Assembly: GCA_013812065.1 (NCBI GenBank)
Contig: JACCUC010000215.1
Coordinates: 1-6,086 of the forward strand
Reading direction: 5' to 3'
Origin: Thermoleophilaceae bacterium
GTDB lineage: Bacteria; Actinomycetota; Thermoleophilia; Solirubrobacterales; Thermoleophilaceae
Length of the DNA stretch: 6,086 bases
A model generated the notes under the pieces. It was given only the letters and a program-made list of their open reading frames with translations, was not told the DNA's origin and ran no database searches. Shown here in pieces: positions 1 to 6,086 of the stretch. A program made the translations under genes and the position numbers. Numbering within the stretch: the stretch's first letter is position 1; the number at the start of each line of letters is the position of its first letter.

Positions 1-41
1 ACCGGCGCGTCCCCATCCGCCGCTGCCATCGCCGCCATCAT
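1..41 (-). CDS. 5' end of an unidentified gene leaving the window
   Basis: On the minus strand a strong purine-rich ribosome-binding site (GAGGAGGGG, just right of position 41) is followed by two adjacent ATG codons, at 41-39 and 38-36. The second ATG has the better spacing, about 5 bases from GGAGG. The reading frame starts MMAAMAAADGDAPV and is open to the window edge. It lies downstream of kup on the same strand, 88 bases after the kup stop, so it could be co-transcribed with kup or have its own promoter. The 13 visible codons are alanine-rich and too few to suggest a function. The call rests only on the Shine-Dalgarno sequence and open frame. Confidence 0.4.
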   Translation of the reverse strand, partial: MMAAMAAADGDAP

Positions 42-77
42 CCCCTCCTCGCGTCGAGATCCACAGACGCAGGGGGA

Positions 78-97
78 TTCGTCGCCGTAGCGACGAA
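78..97 (-). terminator. Perfect hairpin with C(UACG)G tetraloop downstream of kup
   Basis: An 8-bp perfect inverted repeat, TTCGTCGC / GCGACGAA, surrounds four bases. Read on the minus strand, which is the kup transcript, the loop is TACG closed by a C-G pair. This is a UNCG-type tetraloop, known to be unusually stable in RNA. The hairpin starts about 32 bases after the kup stop codon. It is followed by TCCCCC and not a T-run, so it is not a canonical intrinsic terminator, although actinobacterial terminators often lack U-tracts. It could instead protect the kup mRNA 3' end or sit in the leader of the next gene. Confidence 0.45.
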
Positions 98-129
98 GCC
101 TACCGCGGAGCTAACAAAGCACTACTAGC

Positions 130-2145
130 CTAGAGGTCGATGTGCGAGCCGATCGTCACGATCCGGTCGCCGGGCAGCCCGTAGTAGTCCGCGGGACTCG
201 CCGCGGCGTGCGAGATGGCCATGAAGAGCTTCTTGCGCCAAGCTCCCATGCCGGGCGCGTCGGTCGGGACGATCGTCATCTTCGACAGGAAGTAGGTGAC
301 GTTCCCGAGGTCGATGTCACGCTCGAGGCTGTCGGCCGCGGGCAGGCGCAGGGCCTCGGGGACGTTCGGCTCGTCCCGGAACCCGAAGCGGGCGGTCACG
401 TGCGAGATGCCGTCGTCTCCGTGGCCGAGGTCGTCGACCGTCAGGCACTCGGCTCCCGGTAGGTGCGCACGCCCAGCGGTGTCGATCGACACGATGACGA
501 CGCTCTCGTGCAGCACCCGGTTGTGGTCCACGTTCTCCCGCAGCGCGAGCGGCGTCGTCTCCTTGCCGGCGTGGAGGAAGACCGCGGTGCCCGGGGCCCG
601 GTAGATCGGCGGGTCCATCGCCCGGATCTCCTCGATGAAGTCGCGCAGCCTGCCCTCCTGCTCCTCGCGCCGCGGCGTGAGCAGCCTTTGCCCCTTCCGC
701 CAGGTCGTGAGCACGGCGAACAGCGCCAGGGCGACGGCGAGCGGGAACCAGCCGCCCTCGACCACCTTCGGCAGGTTGGCTCCGAAGAAGGCGAGGTCGA
801 CCGTGAGGAACCCGAGACATCCGGCCGCCACCACCCATGCCGGCTTGCGCCACAGCGACCGGATCACCACCAGGAAGAGGATCGTCGTGCTGATCATCGT
901 TCCGGTTACGGCGATTCCATACGCGCCGGCCAGGTTCGACGACGATCCGAAGCCGAGCACGAGGGCGACGACCGCCACGAACAGCGCGCTGTTGATGGCG
1001 GGGCTGTACACTTGGCCGATCTTCTGGCCCGAGGTGTGGCGGAAGATGAGGCGCGGCACGAAGCCGCGCTGCATCGCCTGGCGAGTGATCGAGAAGACGC
1101 CGGAGATGACCGCCTGCGAGGCGATCACGGTCGCCAGCGTGGCGAGCAGCACGACGGGCAGCTGGGCCCACTCGGGCATGAGCAGGAAGAAGGGGTCGCT
1201 GACCGCGCTCGGTGACTCGAGGATGAGCGCCCCTTGGCCCATGTAGTTGAGCGTGAGCGCCGGGAACACGATCAGAAACCACGCGCGGCGGATGGGGGGG
1301 CGGCCGAAGTGGCCCATGTCCGCGTAGAGCGCCTCGGCGCCCGTGACCGTGAGCACGACCCCGCCCAGCGCGAGGAAGGCGACGCCGGGACTGTCGAGGA
1401 AGAACGCGACCGCGTAGGTCGGCGACAACGTGCTGAGGATGGACGGGTCGCCGAGCACCTTCACGAGGCCCGACACCGCCAGCACGCCGAACCACACGCA
1501 CATCACCGGGCCGAAGAGGCTCCCGACTGCGCCGGTCCCGAAGCGCTGGATGCCGAAGAGGAGCGTCAGCACCACGAGCGTGATCGGAATGACGAGGCCG
1601 CCGAGCGACGGCGCCGCCACCTCGAGCCCCTCGACGGCGGAGAGCACGGAGATGGCCGGGGTGATCATCCCGTCGCCGTAGAAGAGCGCGGCCCCGAACA
1701 CGCCGAGCGCGATCAGCGCGACCTTTCCCGACCGCTTCGACCCGATCCCCTGGACGAGGGCGATCAGGGCCATGATTCCGCCCTCTCCCTCGTTGTCGGC
1801 GCGCATGATGAACAAGAGGTACTTGATCGAGACGACGATCGTCACCGACCAGAAGACGAGCGAGATGACGCCGTACACGCCCGCCTGGTCCGGGCGGAGG
1901 CCCGCCGTCGAGAAGACCGCGTTGAGGGCGTAGAGGGGGCTCGTGCCGATGTCGCCGAAGACCACCCCGAGAGCGCCGAAGGTGAGGGCGGCCATGCCGG
2001 TCCTGCGGGCCGTCGAGCCCCCGTCGCCCCCATCGGCGGCGGGCGCGCCACCGTCGCCCGAGGAGAGCTCGGGGCCGCCGTCGGCTTGTGCGACCGGCGA
2101 CCGGGAGGAGCGCTCCGCCCGCTCGGAGCCCGTTGCATCGGACAC
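130..2145 (-). CDS. kup: KUP-family potassium uptake protein
   Basis: Inner-membrane low-affinity K+ uptake transporter, probably K+/H+ symport as in the KUP/HAK/KT family. The 671-residue product matches the E. coli Kup pattern as remembered through its whole length. An N-terminal GDIGTSPLYAL (residues 64-74) holds the family Asp and Tyr implicated in ion coupling. Then come MRADNEGEGGI (114-124), YGDGMITPAISVLSAVEG (156-173), ALYADMGHFG (272-281), NYMGQGALIL (300-309) and SQAVISGVFS (343-352). About twelve hydrophobic segments end near residue 482. A cytoplasmic C-terminal domain of about 190 residues follows, with PGTAVFL and NVDHNRVLHE. The chosen start is GTG at 2145 (MSDATGS...). It has no Shine-Dalgarno but lies just after a TAGTCT -10-like box, which would suit leaderless translation. 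The first 50 residues are low-complexity Gly/Ala/Ser/Asp. An alternative is ATG at 1995 (MAALTFGALG), preceded by AGGA at a sensible spacing, giving 621 residues, close to E. coli Kup. The family call is firm; the start is not. Confidence 0.96.
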   Translation of the reverse strand: MSDATGSERAERSSRSPVAQADGGPELSSGDGGAPAADGGDGGSTARRTGMAALTFGALGVVFGDIGTSPLYALNAVFSTAGLRPDQAGVYGVISLVFWSVTIVVSIKYLLFIMRADNEGEGGIMALIALVQGIGSKRSGKVALIALGVFGAALFYGDGMITPAISVLSAVEGLEVAAPSLGGLVIPITLVVLTLLFGIQRFGTGAVGSLFGPVMCVWFGVLAVSGLVKVLGDPSILSTLSPTYAVAFFLDSPGVAFLALGGVVLTVTGAEALYADMGHFGRPPIRRAWFLIVFPALTLNYMGQGALILESPSAVSDPFFLLMPEWAQLPVVLLATLATVIASQAVISGVFSITRQAMQRGFVPRLIFRHTSGQKIGQVYSPAINSALFVAVVALVLGFGSSSNLAGAYGIAVTGTMISTTILFLVVIRSLWRKPAWVVAAGCLGFLTVDLAFFGANLPKVVEGGWFPLAVALALFAVLTTWRKGQRLLTPRREEQEGRLRDFIEEIRAMDPPIYRAPGTAVFLHAGKETTPLALRENVDHNRVLHESVVIVSIDTAGRAHLPGAECLTVDDLGHGDDGISHVTARFGFRDEPNVPEALRLPAADSLERDIDLGNVTYFLSKMTIVPTDAPGMGAWRKKLFMAISHAAASPADYYGLPGDRIVTIGSHIDL

Positions 2146-2239
2146 GAGTGGGGAGACTACTGACGTGGGCTCAGGGCGTGAGCGCGCGACGCCTCCGGCG
2201 GCCCGTCTTCGAACGAGACCATCCCCTACCCTGGCGGCC
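2146..2239. promoter_or_regulatory. Divergent start region between kup and the methyltransferase
   Basis: For kup (minus strand) a TAGTCT box at 2159-2154 would place transcription start at about 2147, two bases before the GTG start, with only a weak -35 (CTCACG, 2182-2177). For the methyltransferase (plus strand) there are two readings. One is a GTG start at 2165 preceded by GGGAG at 2151-2155, nine bases away. The other is a TTG at 2240 immediately after a TACCCT -10-like box at 2227-2232. A TTCGAA hexamer at 2208-2213 lies in this stretch. No box has a good -35, so all promoter calls here are tentative. Confidence 0.3.
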
Positions 2240-2962
2240 TTGGACTACTCGGTCGAGCTCGAGAGCGTCCCCGGGCGCGATCAGTCCGAAGAGGTGCTGA
2301 CGGTCAGGTACGGCGACGGCCGCACCGAACGGATGCGACTCCACGAGTACGACCGCGTCTACTCGATCCCCGGGTTGTACGAGGAAGTGGTCCAGCGCAG
2401 GCTCGAGTGCGCATCTCCGGCGAAGATCGCGGAGGTCGTGGTCACGACGGTCGCCGCCGACGGCGACCCCGCCTCCGAGCTCCGCGTGTTCGATCTCGGT
2501 GCCGGCAACGGCGTGGTGGCGGAGGAGCTCGGCCGGCGCGAGGTGGGCACCCTCGTCGGTCTCGACAACGTGGCGGAGGCGCGCGATGCGGCGGAGCGAG
2601 ACCGTCCCGGGCTCTACGCGGAGTACCTGGTCGGAGATCTCGACGACCACCCGCGTGTTCCCGCGGTCGTCGACGAGCACCGGCTCAACTGCCTCGTGGC
2701 GGTCGGTGCGCTCGGACTCGGCCACGTCACCGCGGCGAGCTTCGACGCGGCGTGGCGGCGTTTCCCGTCGGGCGCCTGGCTCGGCGTCACGGTCCCCGAG
2801 GACCTCGTTGCCGCCGGTTCGAGTGATTTCGGTGACTACCTGGAAAGCGAGACGACGGCCGGACGCCTTGAGGTGCTCGAGCGCGAGCGCTATCGGCACC
2901 GGCTCCTGATGGACGGATCCGAGGTGTTCTACGTCGCCATCGTCGGACGCAACCGCGGCTAG
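2165..2962 (+). CDS. Probable class I SAM-dependent methyltransferase
   Basis: Cytosolic protein of 265 residues from the GTG start. It shows the class I Rossmann signature: motif I VFDLGAGNGVVAEEL (residues 108-122, glycine-rich SAM loop), an acidic residue after the second strand in VGLDNV (Asp134), and GDLDD (157-161) in the motif III area. The C-terminal strand and turn, HRLLMDGSEVFYVAIVGR, resembles the end of many small-molecule methyltransferases. The substrate cannot be told. A conserved-looking N-terminal segment (SVELESVPGRDQSEEVLTVRYG) precedes the core. The 25 residues before it are low-complexity, so TTG at 2240 (240 residues) or ATG at 2333 (209 residues) are alternative starts. 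GTG 2165 was chosen for its GGGAG at a nine-base spacing. The gene is divergent from kup and ends 18 bases from the convergent sigma gene, so it is probably monocistronic. Confidence 0.78.
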   Translation: MGSGRERATPPAARLRTRPSPTLAALDYSVELESVPGRDQSEEVLTVRYGDGRTERMRLHEYDRVYSIPGLYEEVVQRRLECASPAKIAEVVVTTVAADGDPASELRVFDLGAGNGVVAEELGRREVGTLVGLDNVAEARDAAERDRPGLYAEYLVGDLDDHPRVPAVVDEHRLNCLVAVGALGLGHVTAASFDAAWRRFPSGAWLGVTVPEDLVAAGSSDFGDYLESETTAGRLEVLERERYRHRLLMDGSEVFYVAIVGRNRG

Positions 2963-2979
2963 GCGCAGCCCTTCGCGCC
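2962..2979. terminator. Weak inverted repeat between convergent stop codons
   Basis: GGCGC at 2962-2966 and GCGCC at 2975-2979 can form a 5-bp stem with an 8-base loop in the short gap between the convergent methyltransferase and sigma genes. The position suits a bidirectional terminator. However, the stem is short, has no T-run on either side, and such repeats are common by chance at this GC content. Confidence 0.2.
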
Positions 2980-2980
2980 C

Positions 2981-3988
2981 TCAGGCCGCCTCGCGCAGCC
3001 CCTCGAGCTCGCCGCTCTCGGCGAGCAGGCGCAGCGCCTGCTCCTCGACCTGGCGCGTGCGCTCGGCGTTCATGCCGAGCTCGGCGCCCGCCTCGCGGAG
3101 CGACTTCGGCTCCTCGCCGGCCAGTCCGAAGCGCAGCGTGACGACCTTGCGCTCGGCCTCCGGGAGCTGCCCGACCACCTGGCGCACCCGCTGGTCGCCC
3201 ATGGAGGTGCCGACCTCGTCCTCGGGTTGGGGCCGATCGCTCGGAAGCAGCTCGCCGAGTGCCGTCTCGCCGTCCTCGCCGACCGGCTGGTCGAGGCTCG
3301 CCAGGCTGCGCGCGATCTCGCGGGCTTCGAGCACCTGCTCGACCGGCAGCTCGGCGGCCTCGGCGATCTCCTCGTCGGTGGCATCGCGCGATAGCTTCGC
3401 GGCGAGCTCCTGCTCGATCTTGCGGACCTTGCGCTCGCGCTGTCCGATGTGAACCGGCACGCGGATCGTCCGGCTCGAGTTCGCCAGCCCACGCTGGATC
3501 GATTGACGGATCCAGAGGGTTCCGTAGGTCGAGAACTTGAACCCGCGCCGCCAGTCGAACTTCTCGACGGCTCGGATCAGACCCAGCATGCCCTCCTGGA
3601 TCAGGTCCCCCAGGGAGAGGCCCTGATGCTGGTAGCGACGCGCCTGCGAGATCACGAGTCGCAGGTTCGAGTTGATCATGCGGTCCTTGGCCTCGACGTC
3701 GCCGCGCTCGATCCGCTTGGCCAGCTCGACCTCCTCCGCCGCGGTCAGCAGCGGATAGCGACTCGCCTGACGGAAGAAGAGCTGCACGGAGTCGAGCGTG
3801 GGATCCGCGGTGGCGTGAGTCGCCGGCCCGCCCTCGGGACGGGCCTCCGACGACCCCGCGCCATGGGCGCGCCGGCGCCGACCCGGGCGCTTGGGGGTGG
3901 TGTCGATCACGGTGTCGTCATCGGTTGCCCGCTCGTTCTCCTTAACCGCGTGGTCACCGCGCAGCCGAGCGTTGCGGAGGGGGTTCAT
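2981..3988 (-). CDS. Group 2-type sigma-70 factor (RpoD/SigB-like, no region 1.1)
   Basis: RNA polymerase specificity subunit of 335 residues. After a charged, disordered N-terminus with an RRRR patch (about residues 1-62), region 1.2 is DSVQLFFRQASRYPLLTAAE (66-85). Region 2 includes INSNLRLVISQARRY (105-119) and GDLIQEGMLGLIRAVEKFDW (127-146), with region 2.3/2.4 FKFSTYGTLWIRQSIQRGLA (150-169). Region 3 is RTIRVPVHIGQRERKVRK (173-190) onward, ending in SLDQPVGEDGETALGELLPS (231-250). Region 4 has LPEAERKVVTLRFGLAGEEP (275-294) and the 4.2 helix-turn-helix SLREAGAELGMNAERTRQVE (296-315). Region 1.1 is absent and 4.2 differs from the usual principal-sigma TLEEVG...TRERIRQIE, pointing to a group 2 paralogue and not the housekeeping factor. 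ATG 3988 has no good Shine-Dalgarno. TTG 4006, preceded by AGGA at a six-base spacing, is an in-frame alternative (341 residues). The frame stays open upstream to 4156, but that part crosses the predicted promoter. Confidence 0.93.
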   Translation of the reverse strand: MNPLRNARLRGDHAVKENERATDDDTVIDTTPKRPGRRRRAHGAGSSEARPEGGPATHATADPTLDSVQLFFRQASRYPLLTAAEEVELAKRIERGDVEAKDRMINSNLRLVISQARRYQHQGLSLGDLIQEGMLGLIRAVEKFDWRRGFKFSTYGTLWIRQSIQRGLANSSRTIRVPVHIGQRERKVRKIEQELAAKLSRDATDEEIAEAAELPVEQVLEAREIARSLASLDQPVGEDGETALGELLPSDRPQPEDEVGTSMGDQRVRQVVGQLPEAERKVVTLRFGLAGEEPKSLREAGAELGMNAERTRQVEEQALRLLAESGELEGLREAA

Positions 3989-3989
3989 C

Positions 3990-4013
3990 TCAGTGGGTAC
4001 AGCCAACTGGCAT
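3990..4013 (-). CDS. Seven-codon leader ORF (MPVGCTH) abutting the sigma gene
   Basis: On the minus strand AAGGA sits five bases before an ATG at 4013-4011, ideal ribosome-binding spacing. That ATG opens a frame reading MPVGCTH and then TGA at 3992-3990. One base separates this stop from the sigma-factor ATG at 3988 (TGAGATG). The sigma ATG has no comparable site of its own, so ribosomes finishing the leader could re-initiate on the sigma frame. The leader is out of frame with sigma. The competing reading is that the nearby AGGA serves the in-frame sigma TTG at 4006, in which case the mini-ORF is accidental. Confidence 0.4.
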   Translation of the reverse strand: MPVGCTH

Positions 4014-4021
4014 CCTAATCC

Positions 4022-4045
4022 TTCGAATGTTTGACGATGTTCGAA
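4022..4045. promoter_or_regulatory. Paired TTCGAA motifs at the sigma-gene promoter (candidate operator)
   Basis: Two copies of the palindromic hexamer TTCGAA, at 4022-4027 and 4040-4045, lie 18 bp centre to centre. The right-hand copy shares one base with the predicted -10 box, and the left-hand copy falls at about +12 to +17 of the predicted sigma transcript. A bound repressor would block polymerase. The same hexamer is paired at the arsR promoter upstream, so the ArsR protein is the obvious candidate binder. This is inference from motif sharing only. Confidence 0.4.
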
Positions 4046-4073
4046 TCGTAGCAAACCCCGCCCGGGTTCCCAG
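4045..4073 (-). promoter_or_regulatory. Predicted promoter of the sigma gene (extended -10)
   Basis: Reading the minus strand, TGCTACGAT (4052-4044 region) is an extended -10: TG, one base, then TACGAT at 4050-4045. A weak -35-like CTGGGA lies 17 bases upstream (4073-4068). Transcription would start near 4038, leaving a leader of about 50 bases that holds the seven-codon ORF. This supports a start at 3988 or 4006, because the longer open frame to 4156 would begin upstream of the transcript. Confidence 0.5.
4054..4068 (-). terminator. Small hairpin between arsR and the sigma promoter
   Basis: On the minus strand AACCC and GGGTT form a 5-bp stem around GGGCG, followed by one more T and then GC. 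It lies about 30 bases after the arsR stop and could be a weak arsR terminator. It also overlaps the -35/-10 spacer of the predicted sigma promoter. A second inverted repeat, GACCGC/GCGGTC around CTG at 4102-4116, covers the last arsR codons. Neither has a real T-tract, so read-through from arsR into the sigma gene is plausible. Confidence 0.25.
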
Positions 4074-4098
4074 CCCGCCGCGTGGGTTGATCCGCCGC

Positions 4099-4413
4099 CT
4101 AGACCGCCTGGCGGTCGAGCCCAGAGAGGACGCAGCCCAGGAGGCCCGGAAAGCATGCTTCCAGATCTTCGGTGCGCAGCGAGACCAGACGCTGCGTGCC
4201 TTCGGCGCGAGTTGACGTGATTCCCGATTCGCGAAGCACCTTCAGGTGGTGGCTGAGCGTCGACTTCGACACTGGGGGCCCCAGGCAGCTACAGGCGAGC
4301 TCACTGCCTCCGTCGAGCGCGCGGACGATCTCGAGGCGGACCGGGTCGCTCAGGGCGTGTAGGACATTCGGCAGCTCGAGCTCTTGTGGTCGGGGATGGG
4401 AAGGCGTCCGCAT
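4099..4413 (-). CDS. ArsR-family winged-helix transcriptional repressor
   Basis: Small DNA-binding regulator of 104 residues from ATG 4413 (MRTPSHPRPQ...). The family core is clear: VLHALSDPVRLEIVRAL (residues 17-33), then the helix-turn-helix with VSKSTLSHHLKVLRESGI (48-65) as recognition helix, and a wing around STRAEGTQRLVSL. The SKSTxSHH form is typical of actinobacterial ArsR proteins that are often not metal sensors. Cysteines occur at 41 and 43 (ELACSCL), one position off the CxC of ArsR/CadC metal sensors, and at 87 and 94 near the C-terminus (ACFPGLLGC), so thiol or metal sensing is possible but unproven. A longer frame begins at GTG 4473, but the likely promoter and operator fall inside it, so ATG 4413 is preferred despite no clear Shine-Dalgarno. 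It precedes the sigma gene on the same strand and is divergent from the helicase. Confidence 0.85.
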   Translation of the reverse strand: MRTPSHPRPQELELPNVLHALSDPVRLEIVRALDGGSELACSCLGPPVSKSTLSHHLKVLRESGITSTRAEGTQRLVSLRTEDLEACFPGLLGCVLSGLDRQAV

Positions 4414-4428
4414 TGGGGCGACGGGTCG

Positions 4429-4456
4429 TTCGAAGCTTTTCGAAAGATCAATGATA
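4429..4456 (-). promoter_or_regulatory. arsR promoter with paired TTCGAA operator
   Basis: On the minus strand TATCAT (4456-4451) matches five of six bases of the -10 consensus and predicts transcription start near 4444. Immediately from that point runs TTCGAAAAGCTTCGAA (4444-4429), two TTCGAA palindromes 10 bp centre to centre, one helical turn, at about +1 to +16. This is the expected place for an autorepression operator. A degenerate copy (TTCGAG) lies at 4469-4464. No convincing -35 was found. The leader to ATG 4413 would be about 31 bases. Confidence 0.5.
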
Positions 4457-4542
4457 GTCACCCCTCGAATCACCGAGCCGACCTCGCCGCCCCGAGGCGC
4501 GCGGGCGGAGACGATAGCGCTCCTGCAAGACGGCGGCCGACG

Positions 4543-4572
4543 TCGATCCCCTTCGCGGCTCGGTGCTAGCGT
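4543..4572 (+). promoter_or_regulatory. Predicted promoter of the DEAD-box helicase
   Basis: TGCTAGCGT (4564-4572) is an extended -10 (TG, one base, TAGCGT), with a poor -35 (TCGATC at 4543-4548, 18-base spacing). Transcription would start near 4579, giving a leader of about 113 bases before the helicase ATG. It is divergent from the arsR promoter, about 110 bp away. The rest of the 4457-4542 stretch shows no gene or clear signal. Confidence 0.4.
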
Positions 4573-4578
4573 GAAGCA

Positions 4579-4601
4579 CGCAGGCAGCGTCGCTGCTTGC
4601 G
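4579..4601 (+). other. 5' leader hairpin of the helicase mRNA
   Basis: CGCAGGCAGC (4579-4588) pairs with GCTGCTTGCG (4592-4601) through ten pairs, one of them G-U, around a three-base loop. It begins at the predicted transcription start, so the mRNA would start in a stable stem. Such 5' stems often affect mRNA stability. The hairpin is visible in the sequence; the role is inference. Confidence 0.4.
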
Positions 4602-4658
4602 AGGTTCCTCTTCCGTGCGCTCCAGCGATCCGGGTCAGTTGAATCTCCCGAATCGTCA

Positions 4659-4678
4659 GGCGGCTCTCGCATGCCGCC
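4659..4678 (+). other. Hairpin just upstream of the helicase ribosome-binding site
   Basis: GGCGGC (4659-4664) and GCCGCC (4673-4678) form a 6-bp all-GC stem with an 8-base loop. It ends four bases before the AGGAG (4683-4687) of the helicase gene. The ATG at 4671, in frame with the helicase and giving seven extra codons, would be partly in the loop. The structure could affect ribosome access, but chance GC-rich stems are common at this composition. Confidence 0.3.
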
Positions 4679-4691
4679 AGCTAGGAGTCAC

Positions 4692-6086
<1,395 letters not shown>

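Noticed and set aside
121..133. CTACTAGCCTAG near the kup stop as a possible regulatory repeat
   Set aside because: Short and largely the kup TAG stop with chance neighbours; no matching copy elsewhere in the window.
317..1501. 394-codon minus-strand frame inside kup
   Set aside because: Arg/Gly/Pro/His-rich translation in another frame of the kup gene, with no recognisable domain. Typical high-GC shadow.
1234..2163. 309-codon plus-strand frame antisense to kup
   Set aside because: Composition dominated by Glu, Asp, His and Arg with no motif, lying opposite a certain membrane protein gene.
1943..2164. Methyltransferase start at ATG 1943
   Set aside because: It would overlap about 200 bases of kup on the opposite strand, and the added residues are Pro/Ser/Ala-rich low complexity.
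2171..2899. 242-codon minus-strand frame opposite the methyltransferase
   Set aside because: The plus-strand frame has a clear SAM-binding motif I and a sensible C-terminus. The minus frame has no family features.
3449..4018. 189-codon plus-strand frame opposite the sigma gene
   Set aside because: Antisense to an unmistakable sigma-70 coding region, with no motif or ribosome-binding site of note.
3989..4156. N-terminal extension of the sigma gene to 4156
   Set aside because: The extra residues are Gly/Pro/Arg-rich, run into the predicted promoter and operator, and overlap the end of arsR. ATG 3988 or TTG 4006 fits better.
4414..4473. Longer ArsR starting at GTG 4473
   Set aside because: The segment contains a good -10 box and the paired TTCGAA operator, and adds 20 residues with no family resemblance.

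Overview
This 6.1 kb, GC-rich window looks like ordinary chromosome from a high-GC actinobacterium. The sigma factor reads most like those of the Thermoleophilia (Solirubrobacter/Conexibacter-type), judged from remembered family sequences and not from a search. There are no rRNA or tRNA genes, CRISPR arrays, insertion sequences or phage genes.

Layout from left to right. At 1-41 is the first dozen codons of a minus-strand gene that leaves the window. At 130-2145 (minus) is a complete KUP-family potassium uptake protein. Between these two is a hairpin with a C(UACG)G tetraloop on the minus-strand RNA. Divergent from kup, at 2165-2962 (plus), is a probable SAM-dependent methyltransferase. It converges, with 18 bases between stop codons, on a group 2-type sigma-70 factor at 2981-3988 (minus). 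Upstream of the sigma gene on the same strand is a small ArsR-family repressor (4099-4413, minus). Divergent from that repressor, behind a 5' leader with two hairpins, is a DEAD-box RNA helicase (4692 to beyond 6086, plus).

The most interesting part is the arsR-sigma-helicase block. (1) The helicase carries a tandem in-frame duplication of about 82 codons, so conserved motifs V and VI occur twice in a row. (2) The hexamer TTCGAA occurs five times by eye in the window: two at the arsR promoter, two at the sigma promoter and one upstream of the methyltransferase core. This suggests an ArsR operator shared by the repressor and the sigma gene. (3) The sigma gene has no clear ribosome-binding site at its ATG. 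Instead, a well-placed AAGGA precedes a seven-codon leader ORF whose TGA lies one base before that ATG, a layout that suggests translational coupling.

A working picture, which is inference, is a stress or regulatory cluster in which the ArsR repressor controls itself and the downstream sigma factor. The potassium transporter, methyltransferase and helicase may simply be neighbours. Nothing here amounts to a clearly new multi-gene system. The helicase duplication and the sigma control region are the parts to check first.
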